Assembly (NCBI RefSeq): GCF_002217285.1
Contig: NZ_MUGW01000015.1
Coordinates: forward strand, 1 to 64,000
DNA length: 64,000 bases
Source: Flavobacterium hercynium
Lineage (GTDB): Bacteria; Bacteroidota; Bacteroidia; Flavobacteriales; Flavobacteriaceae
Direction of reading: 5' to 3'
Shown: piece by piece, positions 35,706 to 44,579 of the stretch
Position numbering within the stretch: position 1 is the first letter of the stretch
Layout of the letters: every line of letters begins with the position of its first letter
Notes under the pieces: model-generated
What the model was told of the DNA's origin: nothing
What the model saw: the letters and a program-made list of their open reading frames with translations, nothing else
The model's database searches: none
Translations under genes and position numbers: made by a program

Positions 35706-37499
35706 ATGTTTGATATTTCTGCATTAAAAGAAATGAAGCTTTCTGAGCTTCAAGACATAGCTAAGTTAGCTAAAACTATAAAGTTTAACGGTGTGAAAAA
35801 AGAGACTCTGATTACTCAGATTTTAGCACATCAGGAAGCTAGTAATGCATCAGCTGCTGCGCCTGTAACAGAAGCACCTGCAGATGATAACAAACCAAAA
35901 AGAGCAAGAATAGTTCCTGCTAAGAAACCGGCAGCAATAAAAAAGACGGCTCCTGTTTTAGAGTTTGATAAGCAAGAAGAAACTCAGGAAAATAGTGTAG
36001 AAGCAGTTGTTCCGAATGAAGAAGCTCCGGTAAACGAAGTTCAGGAAATTAAAAGCCCTGAGAAAAAAGGACCAAAAATCGTAAAGTTTAATAAATCAGC
36101 TTACGAAAAGAAAGTAGCCTTACAAAAAGAAAAAGAAGCTTCGAAAGAAGCAGGTGCAGAGGAAGAAGCGGATGTTGTAAATAACGCTCCAATAGCAGAA
36201 AAAAAGGAAGTAGAAGAAAAAGCAGAAGTTGCTGGTCCGGTAAAAAAGATTAATCCTAATCAGAATAAAAATCAAAACCAAAATCCGAACCAGAACCCGA
36301 ATCCAAATCAAAACGGGAATAATGGAAACCAAAATCCTAATCATAAAAATAAAAAGAATAATTTTAGAGATTCAGACTTTGAATTTGATGGAATTATAGA
36401 AAGTGAAGGTGTTCTTGAAATGATGCCGGATGGTTACGGTTTTTTACGTTCATCAGATTACAATTATTTAGCCTCTCCAGATGATATTTATTTATCAACT
36501 TCACAAATTAGATTGTTCGGTCTTAAAACCGGAGATACTGTAAAAGGAGTGGTTCGTCCTCCAAAAGAAGGAGAAAAGTTTTTTCCTTTAGTTCGTGTTC
36601 TTAAAATCAATGGTCACGATCCTCAAGTAGTTCGCGATAGAGTTTCATTCGAGCACTTAACACCCGTTTTTCCTTCAGAAAGATTTAAATTGGCAGAAAA
36701 AGGAAGTTCTGTTTCAACACGTATTATCGATTTGTTCTCTCCAATAGGAAAAGGACAGCGTGGTATGATAGTCGCACAACCAAAAACTGGTAAAACAATG
36801 TTGTTAAAAGACATTGCCAATGCAATTGCTGCAAATCACCCGGAAGTATATTTAATTGTTCTTTTAATAGACGAGCGTCCGGAAGAGGTTACAGATATGC
36901 AACGCAGTGTTCGTGGAGAAGTTATTGCTTCTACTTTTGACAGAGAACCACAAGAACACGTAAAAATCGCCAACATCGTACTTGAAAAAGCAAAACGCTT
37001 AGTAGAATGTGGTCATGACGTTGTTATATTATTAGATTCTATTACCCGTTTGGCAAGAGCTTACAATACTGTTCAGCCAGCTTCTGGTAAAGTATTAAGT
37101 GGTGGTGTTGATGCGAATGCATTGCAAAAACCAAAAAGATTCTTTGGAGCTGCAAGAAATGTAGAGAATGGAGGTTCATTAAGTATTATCGCTACTGCAT
37201 TGACAGAAACAGGTTCTAAAATGGACGAAGTAATCTTTGAGGAATTTAAAGGTACTGGTAACATGGAGTTACAATTAGACCGTAAAATTGCGAACAAACG
37301 TATTTTTCCTGCAATCGATCTTACTTCATCAAGTACACGTCGTGATGATCTTTTATTAGATGAAAAAACATTACAAAGAATGTGGATTATGCGTAAATAT
37401 TTATCTGACATGAATCCGGTAGAATCTATGGATTTTGTTAATGAAAGATTTAAGAAAACAAGAAACAACGAAGAGTTTTTGATTTCTATGAATGACTAG
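35706..37499 (+). CDS. rho: transcription termination factor Rho with long low-complexity insert
   Basis: RNA-dependent ATPase that releases transcripts. Residues 1-45 form the N-terminal helical domain. About 50-225 is an insert rich in Glu/Lys/Ala, ending in an Asn-Gln-Pro repeat stretch ([14 protein letters not shown]). An OSB/cold-shock-type RNA-binding domain follows ([20 protein letters not shown]), then the ATPase with AQPKTGKT (Lys363) and [13 protein letters not shown]. At 597 aa it is far longer than the ~420 aa of E. coli Rho because of the insert, a feature of Bacteroidota Rho. Confidence 0.97.
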   Translation: MFDISALKEMKLSELQDIAKLAKTIKFNGVKKETLITQILAHQEASNASAAAPVTEAPADDNKPKRARIVPAKKPAAIKKTAPVLEFDKQEETQENSVEAVVPNEEAPVNEVQEIKSPEKKGPKIVKFNKSAYEKKVALQKEKEASKEAGAEEEADVVNNAPIAEKKEVEEKAEVAGPVKKINPNQNKNQNQNPNQNPNPNQNGNNGNQNPNHKNKKNNFRDSDFEFDGIIESEGVLEMMPDGYGFLRSSDYNYLASPDDIYLSTSQIRLFGLKTGDTVKGVVRPPKEGEKFFPLVRVLKINGHDPQVVRDRVSFEHLTPVFPSERFKLAEKGSSVSTRIIDLFSPIGKGQRGMIVAQPKTGKTMLLKDIANAIAANHPEVYLIVLLIDERPEEVTDMQRSVRGEVIASTFDREPQEHVKIANIVLEKAKRLVECGHDVVILLDSITRLARAYNTVQPASGKVLSGGVDANALQKPKRFFGAARNVENGGSLSIIATALTETGSKMDEVIFEEFKGTGNMELQLDRKIANKRIFPAIDLTSSSTRRDDLLLDEKTLQRMWIMRKYLSDMNPVESMDFVNERFKKTRNNEEFLISMND

Positions 37500-37684
37500 A
37501 AGGAAGGTGCTGAGAGACTGAGTTACAAAGGTTCTAAGGTTTTTCTTTTAGGATTCTATAAATATAAAAAAAGGGATGAGTTTTTTAAAACTCATCCCTT
37601 TTTGTTATTATCTTTTTAGTCGTCGCTTTAGAGATTAGAAACCTCTGAACCTTTGCAACTTTGAACCTTTGAATCTAAAAAAAA
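37500..37684. repeat. short-word array (AACCTTTGAAC family) with central terminator
   Basis: The left arm has GTTACAAAGGTTCTAAGG and the right arm has AACCTCTGAACCTTTGCAACTTTGAACC. Between them sits a strong hairpin (37566-37604). Confidence 0.65.
37566..37604. terminator. bidirectional terminator between rho and the M28 peptidase gene
   Basis: AAAAAAAGGGATGAGTTTT and AAAACTCATCCCTTTTT pair perfectly, with T/A runs on both sides for convergent transcription. Confidence 0.88.
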
Positions 37685-37685
37685 G

Positions 37686-38705
37686 TTACTTTTTATCAAC
37701 TACAGGTCTGTTTTCTCTGTTTGCTAAATCCCATGCGATAACAAATGCAAGTTGCGTTCTTTTTGTTAAAGCGTCGTATTCAATTTTTTCCGGTTCATCA
37801 CCTTTTCCATGATAATCTTCGTGAACACCATTAAATAAGAAAACAGAAGGAATTCCGTGTTTAGCAAAGTTATAGTGGTCAGAACGCTCGTAAAAACGAT
37901 TCGGATCTTTAGGATCATTAAATTTAAAATCTAAGTCCATTTTTATGTATTTTTCATTCTGAGCTACAACAGCGTTGTGTAAATCACTTGACAATCTGTC
38001 TGCACCAATTACATATACATAGTTGTTTGTTTTTGCGTGCTCTACGTCACGACGGCCAATCATATCGATGTTGATATCAGCGACAGTATTTGCTAAAGGA
38101 AATAATGGGTTTTCAGAATAGTAACGAGAACCGTGTAAACCATGTTCTTCTCCAGTAACGTGAAGGAATAAGATAGAACGTTTTGGACCTTTTCCGTCTT
38201 TTTTAGCTTTTGCAAATGCTTTTGCGATTTCTAATAAAGCAACAGTTCCTGAACCATCATCGTCAGCACCATTATAGATTTCACCATTTTTGATTCCAAC
38301 GTGATCGTAGTGCGCTGAAATTACTAAAACTTCGTCTGGTTTTTCAGAACCTTCGATGTACGCCCAAATGTTTTCAGAATCCGGTAAGTTTTCGTTTCTT
38401 CTTGCATTTAAGAATGCAGCAGGAACCGGCTGATAAAAATCTTTTGCTCCTTTAGGAAAAGAAATATTGTGTTTTTTGTATTCTTCGATCATATAAAGAC
38501 CTGCTTTTTTTTGACCAGCAGAACCTGTTTCGCGTCCTTCCATTTCGTCAGAAGCAACAATGTATAGCTTAGTTTTAAGATCTTTTTCGGTAATAAGTTT
38601 AATGTATTTGGTTGGATCCGAATTGTCTTTCGATGCCACTCCATTTTGCGTAGTCGAGCACGAATACGCAGAAGCAATTAGTAATAGAATTAAAAGTTTT
38701 TTCAT
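37686..38705 (-). CDS. M28-family metallopeptidase, lipoprotein
   Basis: 339 aa from MKKLLILLLIASAYSC, whose lipobox Cys16 predicts a lipid-anchored envelope enzyme. The M28 dinuclear zinc set is complete: SAHYDHVG, YNGADDDGSG, HVTGEEHGLHGS, INIDMIGR and ERSDHYNF. It should remove N-terminal amino acids from peptides. An upstream Met would add 12 residues before the signal and is unlikely. Four bases separate it from the DUF3667 gene upstream. Confidence 0.92.
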   Translation of the reverse strand: MKKLLILLLIASAYSCSTTQNGVASKDNSDPTKYIKLITEKDLKTKLYIVASDEMEGRETGSAGQKKAGLYMIEEYKKHNISFPKGAKDFYQPVPAAFLNARRNENLPDSENIWAYIEGSEKPDEVLVISAHYDHVGIKNGEIYNGADDDGSGTVALLEIAKAFAKAKKDGKGPKRSILFLHVTGEEHGLHGSRYYSENPLFPLANTVADINIDMIGRRDVEHAKTNNYVYVIGADRLSSDLHNAVVAQNEKYIKMDLDFKFNDPKDPNRFYERSDHYNFAKHGIPSVFLFNGVHEDYHGKGDEPEKIEYDALTKRTQLAFVIAWDLANRENRPVVDKK

Positions 38706-38709
38706 TTGG

Positions 38710-39666
38710 TTAGTGTAAATTGATAAATGTATAAAAGACATAAAAAGTTAGTAAAAATACAATAAAAAAGAAGTTTATAAAAAATAGCAGCACACTTTTC
38801 GTAAACGAAACAATTCTAGACTCGCCATAAAAACGGTGGTGCGCCGGATAAAAATAGTAGCACATCCAGGCGATACCAACGAAGTTCAGAATATCGGCTA
38901 TAAAGGATATTGGTTTAATTGCTCCAATTGTTTCTTGTATGATAAACAAAATGAGAAAGATAAGCAGCAGGAATGAGAAATAATGCAGTGTGAATATTCC
39001 GTGATCAAAATAGTACCATTTTTTCTTATCGTGAAAAAGCCATAAAAAGAAAGCAAAGAAAGGCATGATAATAAAAAGAATCTTCGGAATATTGTGCACA
39101 AAAGATTCGAGGAATTTTTCTACAATCTCCTTTTTTGTATTGTGTTCTGTTACATTTACTATCTTTTTGTATATCCAATATTTAAAATCAGAATACTTTT
39201 CTTTTTCCTTTCCATACTTCTGAATAGAATCAATTTCTTTCATTGATTTTAATTCGAAGTGCGTTTTTTCATTAAAGGTTTGCAGCTGCACTTTTTCCGG
39301 CATTTCCAGTTTTGAGTTGATATCTTTATCATTGAGACTCTCGCTCACCCTATTTGGGAATAAGGCAATCAACAAGAAAGTGATAAAACTGATAAAGATG
39401 TATAGACGTACCGGAGCCAGATAAGACAATCTTTTACCGGAAAGATATTCTTTGGTCAGCGTAGAAGGTTTAAAAAGTAAATTGCGAATGGTTTTCCAGA
39501 AAGCATTCTCGTAATGCGTCAAATCTTCAAAGAAATGAACAAATAAATGATGAAAAGTTTTTCGGGAATCTGAATTTTCCTGTCCGCAATTTGGACAAAA
39601 TTTTTGTTCGACAACGTGCCTGCAATTTAAACAGGTTTTGTCTTTTCTAATTTCACTTTTTGACAT
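38710..39666 (-). CDS. DUF3667 membrane protein with N-terminal zinc ribbon
   Basis: 318 aa. A zinc ribbon (C12-x2-C15, C24-x2-C27: CLNCRHVVE..CPNCGQEN) is followed by HHLFVHFFEDLTHYENAFW and KPSTLTKEYLSGKRLSYLAP, the DUF3667 hallmarks, then about five membrane helices. Function unknown; the family is common in Bacteroidota. Probably co-transcribed with the M28 peptidase gene. Confidence 0.88.
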   Translation of the reverse strand: MSKSEIRKDKTCLNCRHVVEQKFCPNCGQENSDSRKTFHHLFVHFFEDLTHYENAFWKTIRNLLFKPSTLTKEYLSGKRLSYLAPVRLYIFISFITFLLIALFPNRVSESLNDKDINSKLEMPEKVQLQTFNEKTHFELKSMKEIDSIQKYGKEKEKYSDFKYWIYKKIVNVTEHNTKKEIVEKFLESFVHNIPKILFIIMPFFAFFLWLFHDKKKWYYFDHGIFTLHYFSFLLLIFLILFIIQETIGAIKPISFIADILNFVGIAWMCYYFYPAHHRFYGESRIVSFTKSVLLFFINFFFIVFLLTFYVFYTFINLH

Positions 39667-39705
39667 TGGTTGGTTAGTTGGTTGGTTGTAGTTTTTTTTG
39701 GTTTG

Positions 39706-40479
39706 TTATTTCTTTAGTACTTCATTTAGGAAAAGCTGTAAATGTTCAAAAGATCTTTTGGCAGCAACTTTATTGTAAGCGGCACCTTTAGAGTTGTCAC
39801 TTCCTGCTTCCGGATTTGTAAATGAATGTACAGAATTGGCATAATAAATCATTTGCCAATCGGCTTTAGAATCGCGCATTTCCTGTTGGAAAGCAGTTAT
39901 TTCTTCTTTTGAAACAAAAGGATCATCAGCACCATGACAAACTAAAACTTTGGTTGTAATAGGTTCAACAACGCGGGCGGCATCTTTTCCTAAACCGCCA
40001 TGAAAGGAAGCCACTCCTTTAAGGTTCAAATGTCCGCGTGCAGCTTCTAAAACTCCGGTTCCTCCAAAGCAATATCCAATAGCTACAATATTATCTGCAT
40101 TAGCACCGGATTTTATTAGTTCCTGCAATGCCGCATTTATTCTTTTTTGATATTCGGTAAAATTCGTTTTAAAATATCCCGCTTGTTTTCCAGCTTCGGC
40201 AGTATTTTTTGGATAATTTCCTTCACCATAAATATCAGCAACAAAAACATGGTAACCAAGTTTTGATAAATCTTCAGCAATTTGCTTTGATGCATTGTCT
40301 ATTCCTAACCAAGCCGGTAACAATAAAATACCTGGATTTTGAGCGCTTTTTTTAGTAGATTTTATAGCTAAACCGTTTAGTACCTGACTTCCGTCATTGT
40401 ATTTTACAGGTTTTAACTGTGCGTTTATAGTGTTGGAAAACAGCATGATAACTAGGATGAGTGAGGTTAAATTTTTCAT
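39706..40479 (-). CDS. dienelactone hydrolase family protein, exported
   Basis: 257 aa with a signal peptide (to about NTINAQ, residue 21). The alpha/beta-hydrolase triad is Cys137 in GYCFGG, Asp185 or 186 in HGADDPFV and His218 in NSVHSF. Cys as nucleophile is typical of dienelactone hydrolases. An exported member probably acts on another ester or lactone; its substrate is unknown. Monocistronic by its surroundings. Confidence 0.9.
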   Translation of the reverse strand: MKNLTSLILVIMLFSNTINAQLKPVKYNDGSQVLNGLAIKSTKKSAQNPGILLLPAWLGIDNASKQIAEDLSKLGYHVFVADIYGEGNYPKNTAEAGKQAGYFKTNFTEYQKRINAALQELIKSGANADNIVAIGYCFGGTGVLEAARGHLNLKGVASFHGGLGKDAARVVEPITTKVLVCHGADDPFVSKEEITAFQQEMRDSKADWQMIYYANSVHSFTNPEAGSDNSKGAAYNKVAAKRSFEHLQLFLNEVLKK

Positions 40480-40520
40480 AGGTTACAATTTTAAACAAAT
40501 ATGAGAAATATTATGGTACA

Positions 40521-40555
40521 AAAAAACCTCGAAAGAGAATTCTTTCAAGGTTTAT
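40521..40555 (-). terminator. intrinsic terminator after the Lrp/AsnC gene
   Basis: On the minus strand AACCTTGAAAGA/TCTTTCGAGGTT makes a hairpin with one mismatch, followed by a T run. Confidence 0.7.
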
Positions 40556-40586
40556 TAGTTGCTATTGTAATGATTATAATGTTGAT

Positions 40587-41039
40587 TTACAGAGATATAT
40601 TTCTCTTAAAAGCACATCCTAGTTCTATCATCGAATCTGTTTTGGCGATTCCCGGAATATTGTCGATTTTTTCATATAATATTTTTCGCATGTGTTCGTG
40701 GTTTTTGGCTGTAATTTTTAGGTAGAGTGTAAAAGATCCCGTTACAAAATAGCATTCTGTTATTTCGGGAATATCTTTTAGCGCTTCTATAATGCGTTCT
40801 GAATCGGAATCTTTGTTAAGTGTAATCCCTGTAAACGAAGCCCAGTCATAACCAATTTTTTTTTCGTTTAAGATTGGTTTGATTCCTGTAATTATACCTT
40901 GTTCGAATAATCTGTTAATACGTTGGTGCACCATTGTATTAGAGATCTTTAGATTAGTTGCAATGGTAGAATATGCAATTCGGCCATCCTTCTCTAATTC
41001 TTTTATAATTTTTGCGTCAAACTCATCTAAAATATCCAT
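40587..41039 (-). CDS. Lrp/AsnC-family transcription regulator
   Basis: 150 aa. The N-terminal winged helix (LDEFDAKIIKELEKDGRI, TIATNLKISNTMVHQRINRL) binds DNA. The C-terminal RAM domain (about 65-145) binds an amino acid and oligomerises. It is divergent from rocD with a 192-base gap between starts, so it probably controls rocD, and perhaps itself, in response to an amino acid. That is inference from position. Confidence 0.92.
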   Translation of the reverse strand: MDILDEFDAKIIKELEKDGRIAYSTIATNLKISNTMVHQRINRLFEQGIITGIKPILNEKKIGYDWASFTGITLNKDSDSERIIEALKDIPEITECYFVTGSFTLYLKITAKNHEHMRKILYEKIDNIPGIAKTDSMIELGCAFKRNISL

Positions 41040-41202
41040 GCTTACTTCTTTATTGCTGTAAAGATAAAAATAAGTCTGATTGTTTGTTTTATTTTAAATG
41101 TGAAAATGACTTTTAATTATGGTCAAATAGGTTGTTTTGATTTTATATGTGTAATTTTGAGTTAATTTGTATTGTTTTTTAATGTTAAATAAAAAATTTT
41201 TA

Positions 41203-41210
41203 TATTTTTG
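41203..41210 (+). promoter_or_regulatory. candidate -7 box for rocD
   Basis: TATTTTTG, 21 bases before the chosen ATG, in the gap shared with the Lrp gene. A matching -33 element is not obvious, which would fit activator dependence. Confidence 0.4.
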
Positions 41211-41231
41211 TTTCGAATAAAAGAAAATATC

Positions 41232-42482
41232 ATGGCACATCAACAAGAAGTACTTTCATCAAAATCAGAAGTTTTAATTGAAAAAGAAAACAAATACGGA
41301 GCGCACAACTATCACCCGCTTCCTGTTGTTTTAGAAAAAGGAGAAGGAGTTTACGTCTGGGATGTTGACGGAAAAAAATACTATGATTTTCTATCTGCTT
41401 ATTCAGCAGTAAATCAAGGTCATTGTCATCCTAGAATTGTTCAGGCTATGATAGATCAGGCTCAAAAGCTAAGTCTAACATCTCGTGCTTTTTATAATGA
41501 TAAACTAGGAAATTACGAAGAATACGTAACCAACTATTTTGGTTTTGATAAAGTATTACCAATGAATACTGGTGCAGAAGCAGTAGAAACAGCATTGAAA
41601 CTTTCGAGAAAATGGGCTTATGAAGTAAAAGGTATTCAGGAGAATCAGGCACAAATAATTGTTTGTGAGAATAATTTTCATGGAAGAACAACTACAATTA
41701 TTTCTTTTTCTAATGATGAAACCGCACGTAAAAACTTTGGACCTTTTACAGACGGATTTATAAAAATTGAATACGATAATCTTGAAGCTCTTGAAAAAGC
41801 TTTAAAATCATCAAAAAATATTGCCGGATTTCTTGTTGAACCAATTCAGGGTGAAGCAGGAGTTTATGTTCCTTCAGAAGGATATTTGGCAAAAGCGAAA
41901 GCACTTTGTGAAAAACATAATGTATTGTTTATTGCAGATGAGGTTCAGACCGGAATTGCACGTACCGGAAAATTACTGGCGGTACATCATGAAAACGTAC
42001 AGCCTGATATTTTGATTTTAGGAAAAGCGATCTCTGGTGGAGTTTATCCGGTATCAGCAGTTTTAGCAAATAACGAAATCATGAATGTTATTAAGCCAGG
42101 GCAACACGGATCAACTTTTGGTGGAAATCCAGTTGCAGCAGCTGTTGCTATTGCAGCTCTGGAAGTAGTAAAAGACGAGAAGCTGGCAGAAAATGCAGAA
42201 CGTTTAGGAATCATTTTAAGAAAAGGATTAAATGAAATTGCAGAACGTAATGATCTTATTACACTAGTTCGTGGTAAAGGTTTACTAAATGCAATTGTAA
42301 TTAATTGCGGAGAAGATTCAGATTTGGCTTGGGAAATCTGCTTAAAATTCAGAGACAACGGATTATTGGCAAAACCAACTCATGGAAACAAAATCAGACT
42401 TGCACCACCTTTGGTTATGACCGAAGAACAAATTAAGGAATGTCTTGAAATTATCGAGAAATCTTTGAATGATTTTAGATAG
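41232..42482 (+). CDS. rocD: ornithine aminotransferase
   Basis: PLP enzyme that turns ornithine and 2-oxoglutarate into glutamate semialdehyde and glutamate, in arginine/proline metabolism. The PLP Lys265 is in [29 protein letters not shown] is the ornithine-aminotransferase N-terminus, and [13 protein letters not shown] and [14 protein letters not shown] are conserved class III motifs. The 416-aa start at MAHQQEV is preferred; an upstream Met adds 8 residues overlapping the -7 box. Confidence 0.95.
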   Translation: MAHQQEVLSSKSEVLIEKENKYGAHNYHPLPVVLEKGEGVYVWDVDGKKYYDFLSAYSAVNQGHCHPRIVQAMIDQAQKLSLTSRAFYNDKLGNYEEYVTNYFGFDKVLPMNTGAEAVETALKLSRKWAYEVKGIQENQAQIIVCENNFHGRTTTIISFSNDETARKNFGPFTDGFIKIEYDNLEALEKALKSSKNIAGFLVEPIQGEAGVYVPSEGYLAKAKALCEKHNVLFIADEVQTGIARTGKLLAVHHENVQPDILILGKAISGGVYPVSAVLANNEIMNVIKPGQHGSTFGGNPVAAAVAIAALEVVKDEKLAENAERLGIILRKGLNEIAERNDLITLVRGKGLLNAIVINCGEDSDLAWEICLKFRDNGLLAKPTHGNKIRLAPPLVMTEEQIKECLEIIEKSLNDFR

Positions 42483-42510
42483 AAAGTATTTCATCTTATC
42501 TATATGCGAA

Positions 42511-42540
42511 GGCGATTGTTTATGACAATCGCCTTTTTTT
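42511..42540 (+). terminator. intrinsic terminator after rocD
   Basis: GGCGATTG/CAATCGCC stem, loop TTTATGA, then seven T. Confidence 0.92.
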
Positions 42541-42544
42541 ATTT

Positions 42545-42780
42545 GATTTTTTACCACTTAGCTGTTTAACCGTTGAATCGGTAAATTGTTTAACAGATAC
42601 TTTGTTTAACTATTTAATCGAAAATTGGCTTATATTTTTAAATTATCTCACTCTTCATATCTCTTAACTCAACTAATTAAACTGCTAATTAAATCAATGA
42701 TTCAACAGTTAACAAGAAACACGATTTACCGATTAAACGGTTTCACGAATTAACAAATAACGAGTTAAACAAAAATGAGA
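42545..42780. repeat. short-word array (GTTTAACCGTTGAATCGG / GATTTACCGATTAAAC family)
   Basis: The left arm has words like CTGTTTAACCGTTGAATCGG and TTGTTTAAC. The right arm has the inverse: GATTCAACAGTTAAC, GATTTACCGATTAAACGG and ACGAGTTAAAC. The same vocabulary recurs at 52500-52612. Confidence 0.75.
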
Positions 42781-42956
42781 ATTTTCACTAAAATTGGGAA
42801 TAAAAATAAATTTAATGTTTTTTATTTATAATTTTTTCATATTTTTATGAGGTTTAGTTTTACAATGTAGTCATTTTAACTATATCTTGTAATGGTAATA
42901 ATACGTCTAACTTTCAAAAAATACTATTTAATTTAGATTGTTTATAAAATAGCATC

Positions 42957-42991
42957 AAAGGACATTTATATCCTTTATGATGATAAATGTC
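42957..42991. promoter_or_regulatory. nested inverted repeats upstream of narK, candidate operator
   Basis: GACATTTAT (42961-42969) and ATAAATGTC (42983-42991) are perfect 9-base inverted repeats 13 bases apart. Overlapping them is AAAGGA-N8-TCCTTT (42957-42976). They lie about 100 bases before the first nitrate transporter gene. They may bind a regulator or fold in the mRNA leader. Confidence 0.4.
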
Positions 42992-43087
42992 ATTTCGCTT
43001 ACGAATCTTACGCTTTAATTTTGTTATCAGAATATTCGAGGTACTATACCTAATTTGAATTTATATTAATTCTAGTAAATATTTCAC

Positions 43088-44560
43088 ATGAGCGACTTAT
43101 CTAAATCTCATCGAATTTTATTTTTAAATACACTTGCCTTTACTATCTGTTTCGCGTGTTGGACATTAAATGGAGTTTTAGTAACCTATTTGGTTGATAA
43201 AGGAATTTTTAATTGGACAGTTGTCGAAATAGGCTGGTTATTAGGAATTCCAATTCTGTCAGGATCTATTTTTAGATTGCCAATCGGAATCTTAACAGAT
43301 AAGTATGGAGGTAAAATTGTGTTTTCAATTTTACTTTTCCTTTGTTCTATTCCTTTCTTTCTACTTCCGTTCGCCAGTTCTTTTTGGAGTTTTGCGGTAT
43401 TAAGTTTTTTCTTTGGATTGGTAGGAACCAGCTTTGCTGTAGGTATTGGATATACTTCGGTATGGTATCCTAAAAACTGGCAAGGCAGAGCATTAGGAAT
43501 CTTTGGAATGGGAAATGCAGGTGCCGCAATTACCACTTTTATTGCACCAACATTATTAAACTTTTTATCCGAAAAAGATCCTGAAAATGGATGGAAAATG
43601 CTACCTATAATTTATGCTATAACTTTAGTAACAATAGGAATTTTGTTTGTGGTATTTGCTAAAAATAAAAAGAGTGAAGGCGTTTCAAAAACAATGAAAC
43701 AATTAATGTCTCCTCTTAAAACCATGCGTGTTTGGAGATTCGGAGCATATTACTTTTTAGTCTTTGGTTTCTTCGTAGCCTATTCGCAATGGTTATTACC
43801 CAATTTCATGAATGTTTACCATACCTCGTTAGTAATGGGTGGAATGTTTGCTACTATGTTTAGTTTACCATCTGGAGTTATTAGAGCTTTTGGAGGTTAT
43901 TTGTCAGATAAATATGGAGCGCGACAAGTAATGTATTGGGTTTTAGGTTCTACAATAGTAATTAGCTTTTTGCTGATGTTCCCCAAAATGGAAATTTTTA
44001 CAGCTGGTCCCGGCGTTTTAGCTGCCAATAATGGTGTGGTTACAGAACTTGCTGCTGATCAGGTTACTGTTAACGGAAAAACACATAAAGTCAACAAAAA
44101 AGAAATTTCAAATGATAGTGAAACAGCAATTTTTCCAGTAAAAAATTCATGGCAGGAAATTGTCGTGCAACAAAATCAGGAAGTAAAAAAGAAAGAGTTA
44201 CTGGCAAAAGGTGTTACACAAATTAAGTTTAGTGCAAACCTTTGGGTCTATGTTGTTTTGGTAATTCTGATAGGTATTTCATGGGGAATTGGTAAAGCTG
44301 CGGTTTATAAACATATTCCGGAATATTTTCCTAATGAAGTGGGTGTAGTAGGAGGAATGGTGGGTTTAATTGGAGGTCTGGGAGGATTTTTAGGTCCCAT
44401 TATCTTTGGTTACCTGCTCAATGCTACAGGATTGTGGACGAGCTCCTGGATATTCATTTTCGTAGTGTCAGTACTTTGTTTGTTATGGATGCACAGAACA
44501 ATTATAAATGCAATGCGAACTAAATCGCCCGATTTTACAAGAGAAATAGAAGATAAATAA
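43088..44560 (+). CDS. narK: NarK-type nitrate/nitrite MFS transporter, first of a pair
   Basis: 490 aa. Nitrate-signature motifs GMGNAGAA (140-147) and GGMVGLIGGLGGF (422-434), and the substrate Arg candidates R63 and R266, mark the NarK/NRT2 family. It differs from the usual ~12-helix plan by a hydrophilic insert at about 303-384, rich in Val/Thr/Lys and probably beta-folded. It opens a head-to-tail series ending at the small membrane protein gene (50936). The next gene codes for a second, different NarK 19 bases on. Confidence 0.93.
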   Translation: MSDLSKSHRILFLNTLAFTICFACWTLNGVLVTYLVDKGIFNWTVVEIGWLLGIPILSGSIFRLPIGILTDKYGGKIVFSILLFLCSIPFFLLPFASSFWSFAVLSFFFGLVGTSFAVGIGYTSVWYPKNWQGRALGIFGMGNAGAAITTFIAPTLLNFLSEKDPENGWKMLPIIYAITLVTIGILFVVFAKNKKSEGVSKTMKQLMSPLKTMRVWRFGAYYFLVFGFFVAYSQWLLPNFMNVYHTSLVMGGMFATMFSLPSGVIRAFGGYLSDKYGARQVMYWVLGSTIVISFLLMFPKMEIFTAGPGVLAANNGVVTELAADQVTVNGKTHKVNKKEISNDSETAIFPVKNSWQEIVVQQNQEVKKKELLAKGVTQIKFSANLWVYVVLVILIGISWGIGKAAVYKHIPEYFPNEVGVVGGMVGLIGGLGGFLGPIIFGYLLNATGLWTSSWIFIFVVSVLCLLWMHRTIINAMRTKSPDFTREIEDK

Positions 44561-44579
44561 TAATATAAAAAAGTAGTAT

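Larger units (their letters stand above)
42483..43087. other. 605-base intergenic region before narK: terminator, word array, palindromes
   Basis: From left to right: the rocD terminator, a CGATTTAACCG-type word array (42545-42780), an AT-rich leader, and nested inverted repeats at 42957-42991. No coding sequence seen. Confidence 0.7.

Noticed and set aside
40501..40725. 74-aa plus-strand reading frame next to the Lrp gene
   Set aside because: It overlaps the terminator and the 3' end of a clear Lrp/AsnC gene on the other strand and has no family likeness.
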